The notes under the pieces: model-generated
What the model was told of the DNA's origin: nothing
What the model saw: only the letters and a program-made list of their open reading frames with translations
The model's database searches: none
Part shown: positions 1 to 8,629 of the stretch, one piece after another
How the letters are laid out: every line of letters begins with the position of its first letter
Position numbering within the stretch: position 1 is the first letter of the stretch
NCBI GenBank assembly: GCA_016888885.1
Contig: CP069437.1
Coordinates: forward strand, 1,240,001-1,304,000
Source: Faucicola sp902506215
GTDB lineage: Bacteria; Pseudomonadota; Gammaproteobacteria; Pseudomonadales; Moraxellaceae
Reading direction: 5' to 3'
Length of the DNA: 64,000 nt
Position numbers and translations under genes: made by a program

Positions 1-656
1 GTCCAAAAATTACTGTCCAAAAAACTTTGGCTAAAGTAATCTTCAATGGTGAGATTATCGAGTTCGTCTTGATTTTTTAGTAATAAACGGACAATAGCAA
101 GTTGGTCGGCTTTGTTGAGATTAAACTTGTGAAAATCTTTGATGTCACCTTTGTTATGAATCAACCGTGCTTTAGAATAGTTGGGATCATTGTCATTAAT
201 CAAGCGGTATTCATCAAGGACTGAATAAGGCTCTGGTAACTCTAGCGCCGGTATATCTTGGAACATATCCCAAAAATTCTCGTAGGTGGTAATCATCTCA
301 CGACCGCCGCGCATGATATAACCGTCTTCGGCATTACCAGCGCCATCGAGTGAGCCGCCTTGCACCGCTAATTCCTCTAAAAAGGTAATGTTCTCGCCTG
401 GGATATGGGCATCTCGGATAAAATAATACGCGGCTGCTAAACCGCCAATACCGCCACCGACAATATAGACTTTACTGTCTTTAAAACGTCCGGTATCAAA
501 GCCGATATTACGCTGATAGTTACCATGGAAATCGCTAAACGGCATCGAATTGCCAGGTTGATGAGATTGATAATCCGCGCGCTGTGGTTGGTGATCGACC
601 TTTTTAAAAACCATATTTTTCAAAAAATCACTGTTGTTCTTAGCGTTGGTTGTCAT
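1..656 (-). CDS. ohyA: Oleate hydratase (MCRA family), N-terminal part
   Basis: The gene runs off the left edge, so only about 218 N-terminal residues are present, starting at the ATG whose complement ends at 656. Around residues 60-70 is a dinucleotide-binding loop (VGGGIGGLAAA), followed by FLEE, GGSLDGAG and MRGGREM, which are characteristic of the myosin-cross-reactive-antigen family. Members are FAD-dependent hydratases that add water to the cis-9 double bond of oleic acid to give 10-hydroxystearate, detoxifying unsaturated fatty acids at the membrane. It is transcribed away from trpR. The assignment rests on the N-terminal motifs only; substrate range cannot be judged. Confidence 0.85.
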   Translation of the reverse strand, partial: MTTNAKNNSDFLKNMVFKKVDHQPQRADYQSHQPGNSMPFSDFHGNYQRNIGFDTGRFKDSKVYIVGGGIGGLAAAYYFIRDAHIPGENITFLEELAVQGGSLDGAGNAEDGYIMRGGREMITTYENFWDMFQDIPALELPEPYSVLDEYRLINDNDPNYSKARLIHNKGDIKDFHKFNLNKADQLAIVRLLLKNQDELDNLTIEDYFSQSFLDSNFW

Positions 657-1022
657 AATGAAGTGCCCTATTTTGAATAAGATTAGTATTGAATAACATT
701 AGCGTTAGCTAACTCTTTAAACCGCGCTGCTACCTTTTGACATTGATCTTAACTGCCCATTCTTAATTGCCCATTAAGACTGCTACACAATAACTAAAGA
801 CAACGGCGCGGTTATAAAATTATGATTGATAGTCATTGTTCATAATTAATAAACTCAGTTAGATTTTTAACTAAGCAATTTTATTATAACCATATTGTAT
901 GACCTCGCTAAAGCGACTTTGTGTCGACTAAGCTTTGATTAAATATTCAGTTATTTGCGCTTTTGTAATCAAAAGTAACCAGTTATCGCACCTCTTTAGT
1001 TTTCTAAAGGGATAAAAATCGA
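657..1022. other. Intergenic region, ohyA/trpR divergent
   Basis: No credible gene is seen here. The stretch separates the divergent hydratase and trpR genes and must hold the hydratase promoter. It is AT-rich around 820-900, and no clear -35/-10 pair could be chosen for the minus strand. Confidence 0.5.
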
Positions 1023-1069
1023 TTGAGTTCACTTGCTAAACTTCGTAAAATGTATCACTATACTAGAAC
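1023..1069 (+). promoter_or_regulatory. trpR promoter with TrpR-type operator
   Basis: A -35 box TTGAGT (1023-1028), a 17-bp spacer and a -10 box TAAAAT (1046-1051) are followed at once by an 18-bp site, GTATCACTATACTAGAAC (1052-1069). That site matches the E. coli trp operator palindrome (GTACTAGTTAACTAGTAC, from memory) at 12 of 18 positions, best in the right half ACTAGAAC. It would cover the transcription start. The same layout precedes trpE, so autoregulation by TrpR is inferred. Confidence 0.7.
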
Positions 1070-1112
1070 ATTGAAATGCGTTACTTGTCATCTTTGACTC
1101 AAAAAAACTACT

Positions 1113-1409
1113 ATGCCGCACACTTCGCCATCATCCCTACCCGCCTATGATTATTTGGTTGAGCTATTGAGCCAAACCGATGATAGTGACTTTATCCGCG
1201 AAATTTTGGCAGCGCTACTGACTGAAAAAGAACAAAAAGAAATCGCCAATCGCATCCAGATTTTTGCCTTGTTTCAGCAAGCGCTACCACAACGCGAAAT
1301 CGCGGAGCGCTTGGGGGTGGGCATTGCGACCGTATCACGGGGCGCAAAAGCGTATGGACAACACGATATCAACCAATTATTGCCAAATCTGAGTCATTTA
1401 ACCCAATAA
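1113..1409 (+). CDS. trpR: Trp operon repressor TrpR
   Basis: A 98-residue protein, the usual size for TrpR. It has the all-helical TrpR fold signature: LLTEKEQKEIANRIQIFALF in the N-terminal half, then a helix-turn-helix around residues 58-80 (QREIAERLGVGIATVSRG), close to E. coli QRELKNELGAGIATITRG. TrpR binds L-tryptophan as corepressor and blocks transcription of tryptophan genes. It sits 250 bp before trpE and is read in the same direction, each gene having its own promoter with a matching operator. No good Shine-Dalgarno sequence precedes the ATG at 1113. Confidence 0.93.
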   Translation: MPHTSPSSLPAYDYLVELLSQTDDSDFIREILAALLTEKEQKEIANRIQIFALFQQALPQREIAERLGVGIATVSRGAKAYGQHDINQLLPNLSHLTQ

Positions 1410-1520
1410 GTCTTTGATAATGGGTTCAAGCGTGAATAAGCCCATCACAGTATCATACTTTGGGGTGATTAGAAGAGTGACGAAAATCAGTGAGAAAATA
1501 ACTGGCATGCCATAAAAGAG

Positions 1521-1567
1521 TTGCAAGCAGGGGTTAATCTGATTACAATGTATCATCATACTAGAAC
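1521..1567 (+). promoter_or_regulatory. trpE promoter with TrpR-type operator
   Basis: TTGCAA (1521-1526), a 17-bp spacer and TACAAT (1544-1549) form a good sigma-70 promoter. The adjoining GTATCATCATACTAGAAC (1550-1567) differs from the trpR operator only in the middle and matches the E. coli trp operator at 11 of 18 positions. Spacing between -10 and operator is identical at both genes, which argues for a shared regulator. Confidence 0.75.
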
Positions 1568-1583
1568 ACTGAAACATTAATTA

Positions 1584-1663
1584 AAATTTAAGATACGGTA
1601 AATTTAAGCCGCTATAAATTTAAGATACTGTAAATTTAGCACACTATAAATTTAAGACACCAT
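1584..1663 (+). repeat. Five 16-bp tandem repeats in the trpE leader
   Basis: Five contiguous 16-bp units begin at 1584, 1600, 1616, 1632 and 1648. Each starts AAATTTA and ends in a variable 8-9 bases, for example AAATTTAAGATACGGT and AAATTTAAGATACTGT. The last unit runs into the trpE start codon. The array fills most of the untranslated leader between the operator and trpE, and no Shine-Dalgarno sequence is visible in it. Confidence 0.9.
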
Positions 1664-3074
1664 GATGACTATACACGCCGAACCGCCCAAAATCGCCCTT
1701 GCCAGCAAACCAAGCCTGATTAAACTTGCACAAGACATTGATTTTTTTGAACTCTTTAAACGCATCGAAGCCAAATACGCTACCTGTTTTTTACTGGAAT
1801 CGTTGGGCGAAGAAAGCTATATTTCACGTCATCATGCCATCGGCTTTGACCCTGCGATGACGGTGTTGGCAAAAGACCGCCATACCTTAACTATCATCAA
1901 CAATCGCACGGGGGAAAGCACGGATTATACCTGTGACAATCCTTACCAACTACTGCGCGACATCACCCCACAGCATGTGATTTCACGTAGCCATACCGGC
2001 GGATTGGTCGGTTTTTTGGGATTTGATAGTGTCAATTTTTTTGAGCCGACCCTTAATATTCAAACCAGTGATGATTTCGAACCGTTCAAATTCGGGGTGT
2101 ACTTAGATGGGTTAAGCCTTGATAAGATGACCGGTGAAATTTTTTATTATTATTACGATACCGACCACCAAAGCAATCGTATTGACGAAATCAAGTCATT
2201 ATTGAATGCTATTTCGCCTGACTATACGCAGCCGACTGCTGAACATTTAGGCGATGGGATGAACCGCGAGCAACATGCGGCAGCGGTGATGAAAGTCAAA
2301 GAAGACATTAAAGCTGGGCTGATTTTTCAGTGTGAAGTGGGTTTCAAGTCGCATTATCGCATCCAAGGCGATAGCATGCCAATTTATAGTAAACTGCGCG
2401 AAGTCAACCCGTCACCGCATATGTACTATGTCAAATTTGGCGCCCAAAAAATCATTGGCGCATCGCCTGAGTTGTTGTTCCGATTGCGCAATGGTGAGAT
2501 GGAAACCTTCCCACTGGCGGACACCACCAAACGCGGCAAGGATGAGACCGAAGACCGCCAATTAGCGCGCGCCTTGCTCAATGACCCCAAAGAAATCGCC
2601 GAACATAATATGTTGGTGGACTTACATCGTAATGATATCGGGCGGGTGGCACGCTTTGGGACGGTAAAAGTGCGTAACTTAATGGATATCAAGCGCTTTT
2701 CACATGTCCAGCATATCTCCAGTGAAATCGTCGGTATTCTTGACCCTAATCATGATATGTTCACCGCGCTTGCCAGTAATTTTCCCGCAGGCACGCTATC
2801 GGGCGCACCCAAAATTGAAGCGATGAAAATTATAAATACGCTCGAACCCGATGGTCGCGGCGCTTACGGTGGCGCCCTCGGTCAGTTTTGTTTTAATGGG
2901 GATTGTATTTTTGCTATCCCGATTCGCTCGCTGTTTATCAACGGCGAAAAAGCGTATGCGCAAACTTGCGGCGGCAATGTGTATGACTCCAATCCTGAAG
3001 ACGAATATGAAGAAATCCAGCGTAAATTGTCCGCGATGAAAGTTGTACTGTCCAATTTTGCGCCAGTGCAGTAA
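1662..3074 (+). CDS. trpE: Anthranilate synthase component I
   Basis: A 470-residue chorismate-utilising enzyme. TrpE converts chorismate and the ammonia delivered by TrpG to anthranilate, the first committed step of tryptophan synthesis. The N-terminal domain includes LLESLGEESYISRHHAIG. The C-terminal catalytic domain has IFQCEVGFKSHY, IIGASPELL, FPLADTTKRGKDE, ELRHNDIGRV-like LHRNDIGRVARFG, FPAGTLSGAPKIEAM and GAYGGALGQF. The start is uncertain between ATG at 1662 and ATG at 1665, because both sit at the end of a tandem repeat without a ribosome site. trpG follows after about 110 bp; trpD and trpC are not next to them. Confidence 0.93.
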   Translation: MMTIHAEPPKIALASKPSLIKLAQDIDFFELFKRIEAKYATCFLLESLGEESYISRHHAIGFDPAMTVLAKDRHTLTIINNRTGESTDYTCDNPYQLLRDITPQHVISRSHTGGLVGFLGFDSVNFFEPTLNIQTSDDFEPFKFGVYLDGLSLDKMTGEIFYYYYDTDHQSNRIDEIKSLLNAISPDYTQPTAEHLGDGMNREQHAAAVMKVKEDIKAGLIFQCEVGFKSHYRIQGDSMPIYSKLREVNPSPHMYYVKFGAQKIIGASPELLFRLRNGEMETFPLADTTKRGKDETEDRQLARALLNDPKEIAEHNMLVDLHRNDIGRVARFGTVKVRNLMDIKRFSHVQHISSEIVGILDPNHDMFTALASNFPAGTLSGAPKIEAMKIINTLEPDGRGAYGGALGQFCFNGDCIFAIPIRSLFINGEKAYAQTCGGNVYDSNPEDEYEEIQRKLSAMKVVLSNFAPVQ

Positions 3075-3183
3075 AGTCTGCTCCATCATGACGATACGCC
3101 AACTAGATACGCATGATAGCAAGGGATATCAGCAGTATTTTAAACGTTTAGAATAACCGCCAAACCTATTTTTAGAGTTGACT

Positions 3184-3822
3184 ATGCAAGTGTTAATTAT
3201 TGATAACTACGATTCTTTTACCTTTAACTTATACCAATATATTGGTGAGATTTTAGCCGCAGACAATCAGCCTTTTAACGTGGTTGTCAAACGCAATAAT
3301 GAGATTAGCTTGGCGGATATCCAAGCCATGAATCCTGACCGCATTATCATCTCGCCCGGTCCAGGTTCGCCCGATGACCCTGCGTATTTTGGCGTGTGTG
3401 GTGATGTCATTACTGAGCTTGGCAAAACCACACCGCTGCTAGGCGTGTGTCTTGGCATGCAGGGCATTGCGCATTTTTTTGGTGGTCAAGTGGTGCGAGC
3501 CAATGTGCCCATGCATGGCAAGACGTCACCGATTCGCCACGATGGTCAAGGCGTGTATCAAGGTTTACCACAGCAGCTTGACATCATGCGTTATCATTCA
3601 CTCATGGTCGACGCCGCCTCACTCCCCGATTGTTTGGTAGTGACCAGCGTGGTATCTAGTGAGCAACATAGTGATAAAAACCTCAAAGATGCCAGTCTAG
3701 CAGGCGATGAAATCATGGGCATTCGCCACCGTGACTATCCGATTCAAGGGGTGCAATATCACCCAGAATCCTTCGCCACCGAAGGCGCCAAAACCCTGCT
3801 GAAAAACTTTTTGTTAGGGTAA
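3184..3822 (+). CDS. trpG: Anthranilate synthase component II (glutamine amidotransferase)
   Basis: A class I glutamine amidotransferase of 212 residues. Conserved pieces are LIIDNYDSFTFNLYQYIGE at the N terminus, ISPGPGSPDDP, the nucleophile elbow LGVCLGMQGI with the catalytic Cys, and QYHPESFATEGA with the catalytic His-Glu pair near the C terminus. It supplies ammonia to TrpE and often also to PabB. I chose ATG at 3184 rather than the in-frame TTG at 3178 because AGAG lies seven bases upstream and family members begin at MQVLIIDNYDSF. The gene is probably cotranscribed with trpE and converges on the PepSY gene. Confidence 0.92.
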   Translation: MQVLIIDNYDSFTFNLYQYIGEILAADNQPFNVVVKRNNEISLADIQAMNPDRIIISPGPGSPDDPAYFGVCGDVITELGKTTPLLGVCLGMQGIAHFFGGQVVRANVPMHGKTSPIRHDGQGVYQGLPQQLDIMRYHSLMVDAASLPDCLVVTSVVSSEQHSDKNLKDASLAGDEIMGIRHRDYPIQGVQYHPESFATEGAKTLLKNFLLG

Positions 3823-3823
3823 T

Positions 3824-4336
3824 TTACAACATCAACAAAATCACCGACAACACCGCCCCAACGGCAACAAATGCCAAACCACGTTTAAAGATTTTGGAAC
3901 TTGGGGCAAATAAAAAGAAACTCGACAGCACAAAAAATAATAAACTCAAGCCAAACAGTACATTGATGCCACCCATACTACCTTTAGATGGCGCTTTATG
4001 AAAATTCACCATTTTATCTAATACCACAGGCAGTTTTTTCACCGTATAATCCGCTTCACCTGTCACTGCGTTGTATTGCCCTTCTTTAAAATACACCACA
4101 TCGCCTTCACGTTTGGTCACGTCCACGCCACGCATTTTAAGCGCCTTTGCCAAGCCTTTATCATCAAGGTTAGTCGCTACTTTGGTTTGGATATGGTTGT
4201 CATACTTTAAAAAATCAGTATCGCGAAATACCAGCAACATCCCACTTAGCGAATAGACCAGCATAATGCCAACCATAAAGAATCCAACATAGCGGTGCCC
4301 AAGCCTCATATAGATACGAAAATCTTTCATTGTCAT
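3824..4336 (-). CDS. PepSY-type membrane protein
   Basis: A 170-residue protein with a first transmembrane helix at about 15-38 (RYVGFFMVGIMLVYSLSGML), a central soluble stretch of about 80 residues, and two C-terminal hydrophobic segments after residue 122. The first helix and the following soluble part resemble PepSY-associated membrane proteins that cluster with siderophore receptors and ferric reductases. The predicted Fur site just upstream supports a role in iron uptake, but the substrate cannot be read. Its stop codon nearly abuts trpG, which is convergent. Confidence 0.7.
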   Translation of the reverse strand: MTMKDFRIYMRLGHRYVGFFMVGIMLVYSLSGMLLVFRDTDFLKYDNHIQTKVATNLDDKGLAKALKMRGVDVTKREGDVVYFKEGQYNAVTGEADYTVKKLPVVLDKMVNFHKAPSKGSMGGINVLFGLSLLFFVLSSFFLFAPSSKIFKRGLAFVAVGAVLSVILLML

Positions 4337-4398
4337 TGTTTGACTGCCTCTTAAAAAATTGAGCCGTCATTATCCAATAATAGATTGAGAATGTAAAT

Positions 4399-4417
4399 AA
4401 TAATGATTATCATTTAA
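4399..4417 (-). promoter_or_regulatory. Fur box
   Basis: AATAATGATTATCATTTAA matches the 19-bp Fur consensus GATAATGATAATCATTATC at 14 positions. It lies 63 bp upstream of the PepSY membrane gene, where a promoter is expected. Iron-dependent repression is inferred. Confidence 0.7.
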
Positions 4418-4590
4418 TTAAATAACATCGCACCTACCTACACAGACCAATTTTTGCGCCATTGGTTGTTGTTCCAAAAATGCTAAAAGCGATATAAGCG
4501 ATAAACACAATCAAGCGACTAAGTTTATTAAGCATTAGGCTTTTTCAATCAAAGCCGGTCAATTAAAGCCTATGAATCAAAAACCGTCAA

Positions 4591-6750
4591 TCAAATTTGG
4601 TGGGACTGTTTTAACACATAGGCATAGGCAATCTTTTTACCTTGGTCGTCATACTCCCAGTACACGCCCTGCACTTCTGGCTCAAAGCCTGGCAAGCGAT
4701 TAACGCCTTCTTGCAATGCCAAGAAGTAATCAAGCACCGCCCCATCCCACACTTCACCGGGTACAATACAGTAAACCCCTGGTGGATACGGTAGCGCCCC
4801 TTCCATGGCGATTCTGCCTTTGATGTCATGCAGCGATACCAGCTCAACCTCATTACGGATAAAGGCGTTATGGGCATCAAATGCACTCATGGCGACTTTT
4901 GGGCGATGTTCGCGCTCAAACATTTGTTTTTGTCGTTTGTTGAGCTGATGCTTAGCATAGAAGTTATGCATGAGTTGGCATAGTTCATTGATGGTCAGTT
5001 TGCGGTACTGCGGGTATGCCTTAGCCAGTGTCGGTAACACTTGGGTGACGGGGCTGTTTTCGCGGATATGTTTTTCAAAACTGACGATACGGGCGACCAA
5101 GTGTTGGAATTTTGCCAAGGTTTCGGCAGGCGTCAGTAAGAATAAAATCGAGTTTAAATCGGCTTTTTCTGGAATGACTGAGCTTTCACGCAGATAATGT
5201 GCCAAAATCGCGGCAGGAATCCCTGTGTCCTCATATTCACCGGTTTGCATATCAATGCCTGGCGTGGTCAGTAGCAATTTACACGGGTCGATAAAGTATT
5301 GGTCATCGGCATAATGCTGAAAATCATGCCAACGCGCCCCTGCCTCAAAGCGGAAGAAACGAATATCATGGGCAATGGTTTCGGTATCGTAGTCTTGCCA
5401 TGCTTGCCCATCTACTGTAGGTGGGACAAATGGCAAAATCATGGTACAAGTGTCTAGCAGCATTTTACGTGCTTCGATACCGCCGATGACACACTCATGC
5501 CACATGCGCTGACCGGCTTTACCTTCATGCATTTTGGCATTGACATCGAGTGAGGCAAACAACGGGTAAAACGGCGAGGTCGACACGTGCATCATAAACG
5601 AGTTGTTAAAGCGTTTATGATTGACATAACGGGCTTGCCCGCTGATATGGTTATCTTTTTTATGGATTTGTGATGCTTGAGAAAAGCCCGCTTGTTGCTT
5701 GTGTACCGATTGGGTCACCAAAATTCCAGGATCATTTTCACCCAGCTCAAGTAGCAGTGGCGAGCAATCACGCATCATCGGGATAAACTGCTCATAACCC
5801 ACCCAAGCACTGTCAAACAAAATATAGTCACACAGATGCCCGATGCGATCTACCACTTGGCGGGCGTTATAAATAGTGCCATCATACGTGCCCAGCTGAA
5901 TTACCGCCAAGCGAAATGGGCGGGCATCATCGGCTTTGTCGGGCGCAACTTCACGAATACGCTCACGGATTTCGGCTTCCTCAAAACAATGGGCGGGAAT
6001 GCCGCCAATCAAACCATAAGCATTGCGGTCGGTCTCTAAATACACAGGCGTACCACCTGCCATGGTTAAGGCGCCTTGGTACACAGATTTGTGATTGTTA
6101 CGGTCAAACAGCACCAAATCACCATGCGCCACTAAGGCACCAATCGCAATTTTATTGGAAGAGGAAGTGCCGTTGAGCACAAAGTAGGTTTTATCTGCAT
6201 TAAAAACTTTCGCCGCATGCGCTTGTGCCTCAAAAGCTGGGCCTTCATGAATTAGCAAATCGCCGAGACGGACATCGGCATTACAGGAGTCGGCACGAAA
6301 CAGCGTTTCCCCAAAGTATAAATAAAAGCGTCTGCCAGAAGGATGCTTACGAAAAAACTGTCCGCCTTGGTGCCCAGGACAGTCAAACGCCGCATTGCCA
6401 TAGTCGGTATAGTCCATCAAGGCTTGGAAGAAAGGCGGATCGAGCGTGGCGATATAATCAGCCGCTGCCGCATTGACCAATTGTCCGTTATAAAACTTTT
6501 GATCATCTGCCAGCTCTAGCACACCATACACATTGGGTAGCCATTCATCAGGGACTACATCACCATATTCAATCGCCACAAATATCGGAATGGCAAACCC
6601 CAAATCTTCAATATCTTGATACACACGCGGCAAGTCTGTCATCGTGACCACAATCGCTGCAATATTGGTATAGTCGGTCGATTCAATATCGATGGTACGA
6701 TAATTAAGATTTAGGGCGTATTCGATGCCATCACTGATGACTACTTTCAT
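4591..6750 (-). CDS. speC: Ornithine decarboxylase (Orn/Lys/Arg decarboxylase, fold type I)
   Basis: 719 residues counted from ATG at 6750, which is preceded by AAGGAAAATAATT; an in-frame ATG at 6864 has no support. An N-terminal receiver-like wing domain is followed by the PLP-binding large domain with CPGHQGGQFF, LNGTSSSNKIA, FDRNNHKSVYQGAL and QSVHKQQAGFSQ, where Lys forms the internal aldimine. The length equals the bacterial ornithine decarboxylases SpeC and SpeF (about 710-730). It decarboxylates ornithine to putrescine. Lysine decarboxylase is a weaker alternative; ornithine specificity is inferred from overall resemblance. It is monocistronic. Confidence 0.85.
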   Translation of the reverse strand: MKVVISDGIEYALNLNYRTIDIESTDYTNIAAIVVTMTDLPRVYQDIEDLGFAIPIFVAIEYGDVVPDEWLPNVYGVLELADDQKFYNGQLVNAAAADYIATLDPPFFQALMDYTDYGNAAFDCPGHQGGQFFRKHPSGRRFYLYFGETLFRADSCNADVRLGDLLIHEGPAFEAQAHAAKVFNADKTYFVLNGTSSSNKIAIGALVAHGDLVLFDRNNHKSVYQGALTMAGGTPVYLETDRNAYGLIGGIPAHCFEEAEIRERIREVAPDKADDARPFRLAVIQLGTYDGTIYNARQVVDRIGHLCDYILFDSAWVGYEQFIPMMRDCSPLLLELGENDPGILVTQSVHKQQAGFSQASQIHKKDNHISGQARYVNHKRFNNSFMMHVSTSPFYPLFASLDVNAKMHEGKAGQRMWHECVIGGIEARKMLLDTCTMILPFVPPTVDGQAWQDYDTETIAHDIRFFRFEAGARWHDFQHYADDQYFIDPCKLLLTTPGIDMQTGEYEDTGIPAAILAHYLRESSVIPEKADLNSILFLLTPAETLAKFQHLVARIVSFEKHIRENSPVTQVLPTLAKAYPQYRKLTINELCQLMHNFYAKHQLNKRQKQMFEREHRPKVAMSAFDAHNAFIRNEVELVSLHDIKGRIAMEGALPYPPGVYCIVPGEVWDGAVLDYFLALQEGVNRLPGFEPEVQGVYWEYDDQGKKIAYAYVLKQSHQI

Positions 6751-7072
6751 AATTATTTTCCTTGCTGCAACCGTGTCAGTTGCCAAAACGCCATCATCGT
6801 TGTCATAAAATGGTATTGATAAAATAAGCGGTTGAAAAGATGAATAGTAACGTAAAACTGGCACAAAGTGCGAAAAAAGTATCGCTGCAAACTGGCTATT
6901 TCTTATTTCATATCACGATTGGCACAAGCAAAATAGCCAGTAACATCGCTACCACACATCATTACGTGAATGGCTCAATACGGTTAGCCAGACCTGCTAC
7001 ACTAAACCTGAACAATATTTGATAAAAGCTAATGCCATTTGATAAAAAAAGGTGATAAGAAAGGAGGTCACT
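6751..7072. other. Intergenic region upstream of the decarboxylase
   Basis: Some 320 bp between the divergent decarboxylase and a small membrane protein gene. It contains open frames on both strands, but none has a ribosome site or recognisable product. It should carry both promoters. Confidence 0.4.
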
Positions 7073-7240
7073 ATGGGCGTACAAATGAATATTTGGATGA
7101 CTATTTTGGGTTTTATCAGTTTATCGATTGTGATTAGCATTGTAACCCATTGTTGGATTCGCTATCATTTAAAAAATAAAGCCGCTAATCTGCCGCCGCA
7201 ATCTCATACAACACCTGAGTCGCAAAACAATCACTCATAA
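7073..7240 (+). CDS. Small single-span membrane protein
   Basis: A 55-residue protein starting at ATG 7073, four bases after a near-perfect ribosome site AAGGAGGT (7061-7068), the strongest in the neighbourhood. Residues about 5-27 (MNIWMTILGFISLSIVISIV) form one transmembrane helix, followed by a basic stretch (RYHLKNKA) and a polar Gln/Asn/Ser-rich tail. I do not recognise a family. The ribosome site and the helix argue that it is real. It lies between the polyamine gene and tRNA-Glu without obvious partners. Confidence 0.6.
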   Translation: MGVQMNIWMTILGFISLSIVISIVTHCWIRYHLKNKAANLPPQSHTTPESQNNHS

Positions 7241-7395
7241 GCACGGTGTGAAATTTTTAGACAACACTTTTTAGACAACACTGTAATTAAGCGCATTAGC
7301 CAACTAATGCGCTTGTCATGCCGCCCTACCAAGTATCATCGGTCACCGTATCATGGGCTAATTGTTAAAAATATAAAAAAATACATAAAAAACAG

Positions 7396-7424
7396 TTGAC
7401 GGCAAAAATAAAAATATATATTAT
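7396..7424 (+). promoter_or_regulatory. tRNA-Glu promoter
   Basis: TTGACG (7396-7401), a 17-bp AT-rich spacer and TATTAT (7419-7424) are followed by the GC-containing discriminator ACGCTCC. This is a typical strong stable-RNA promoter, about 60 bp before the mature tRNA. Confidence 0.8.
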
Positions 7425-7488
7425 ACGCTCCACTTCGACATTAACGGTGAAAGCGGTCGAGGTCACGCTATAAACTAAGCGTGCTAGT

Positions 7489-7564
7489 GTCCCCATCGTC
7501 TAGAGGCCTAGGACATCGCCCTTTCACGGCGGTAACCGGGGTTCGAATCCCCGTGGGGACGCCA
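7489..7564 (+). tRNA. tRNA-Glu (UUC)
   Basis: A 76-nt cloverleaf including encoded CCA. The acceptor stem is GTCCCCA paired with TGGGGAC. The D-loop region is TCTAGAGGCCTAGGA, the anticodon loop CTTTCAC has anticodon TTC, and the T-arm is CCGGGGTTCGAATCCCCG. The gene stands alone with its own promoter and terminator. Confidence 0.97.
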
Positions 7565-7598
7565 ATTTTTTTTAGTGGTAACGCTAAAAAATATAGTT

Positions 7599-7630
7599 AA
7601 AAAGCCATGCTAATTTAGTATGGCTTTTTT
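7599..7630 (+). terminator. Terminator after tRNA-Glu
   Basis: Stem AAAAAGCCATGC with complement GTATGGCTTTTTT around the loop TAATTTA, ending in a T-run. It lies 35 bp after the tRNA. Confidence 0.85.
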
Positions 7631-7734
7631 GTTTTTGTAGCTTTATAAATTCTCTTTGCCTTTTTTTTGCTTATGCACTTCTTTTCTTATGCGCTTTTTA
7701 GCGGTAACCTCAATTTGTTACCAAGCCATTTTTG

Positions 7735-8553
7735 CTAAGGTTTTGCCAGATACACCTGCGCAAACTGCAAATCCTCTGGAAACGTCAGTTTGATATTGCT
7801 ATGACTGCCTTCTACCAATAACGGCTGTTTGCCAAAATGCTCAAATAAACTGGCTTCATCGGTAAACGCAATCGTTTGCTCAATGGCTTGGGTTAGATAA
7901 TCATACAGTGTTGCCAATGGAAAAATCTGCGGGGTTTGTGCCAGCCACAACTGACTGCGATCAAGCGTTTTTTGTGCCAATACTTTGTCTTGTGCATGGA
8001 TGATTTGTTTGACCGTATCGCGCACCGGTACTGCTAGTAAGCCACCCGCCGACTCTTGCCCATGCTCTTGCTGTGACTGTTGCAAAAATTGCTGCGTGGT
8101 CTGTGTGATCAATTTTTCTATATCGCTTGGATTGACACAAGGACGCGCAGCATCATGAATCAGCACCCAATGATTATCATACGTATGATGACTAGCTTTT
8201 TCACTGAAGGCTTTGTCACGGAGGGGATTTTGATATTGTTGCCAAATCGTTTGCACGGCGTTAAACACCGAATTCATTCGCTCTTTGCCACCTATCACCC
8301 ACTCGATTGGCATGCTAAAGTCCAGTGTTTTGGCAATCGTATCTTCTTCAGAAATTACCAAATAGCAAGTATTTAGCTGGTGGACTTTGCTTAGCGCCGC
8401 TATGCTGTGTTGTAGCACCGTCTGACCGCCAATATGGGTGTACTGTTTTGGCATCTGGCTCCCAAAGCGTTTGCCAACGCCTGCAGCGACGACCACGGTG
8501 TCAATCGTAAAGTTGTTAGATAAATTGGCGGCTATCGCGTTAAATTCTGACAT
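7735..8553 (-). CDS. ispD: 2-C-methyl-D-erythritol 4-phosphate cytidylyltransferase
   Basis: A 272-residue MEP-pathway enzyme that couples CTP to methylerythritol phosphate for isoprenoid precursors. The nucleotide-binding start VVVAAGVGKRFGSQMPKQY, the central VLIHDAARPCV and the C-terminal FTDEASLFE and GSHSNIKLTFPEDL are all family marks. It is longer than E. coli IspD (236) owing to an N-terminal extension of about 15 residues and internal Gln-rich insertions near residues 120 and 165. ftsB lies directly upstream, the standard gammaproteobacterial order. Confidence 0.94.
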   Translation of the reverse strand: MSEFNAIAANLSNNFTIDTVVVAAGVGKRFGSQMPKQYTHIGGQTVLQHSIAALSKVHQLNTCYLVISEEDTIAKTLDFSMPIEWVIGGKERMNSVFNAVQTIWQQYQNPLRDKAFSEKASHHTYDNHWVLIHDAARPCVNPSDIEKLITQTTQQFLQQSQQEHGQESAGGLLAVPVRDTVKQIIHAQDKVLAQKTLDRSQLWLAQTPQIFPLATLYDYLTQAIEQTIAFTDEASLFEHFGKQPLLVEGSHSNIKLTFPEDLQFAQVYLAKP

Positions 8554-8629
8554 GGCGTCTTTTCAACAATAAAGTAAACAGTTGACAGTAAAAATTGAGA
8601 CAAACATAAATTTGGCAGTTTTTATGCTT

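Noticed and set aside
6840..7022. 60-residue frame on the plus strand upstream of the small membrane protein
   Set aside because: No ribosome site, no recognisable domain, and it would occupy the likely promoter region of the decarboxylase.
7489..7564. tRNA-Glu as an attachment site of an island
   Set aside because: No integrase and no duplicated tRNA 3' end were seen nearby; it stands next to core genes.
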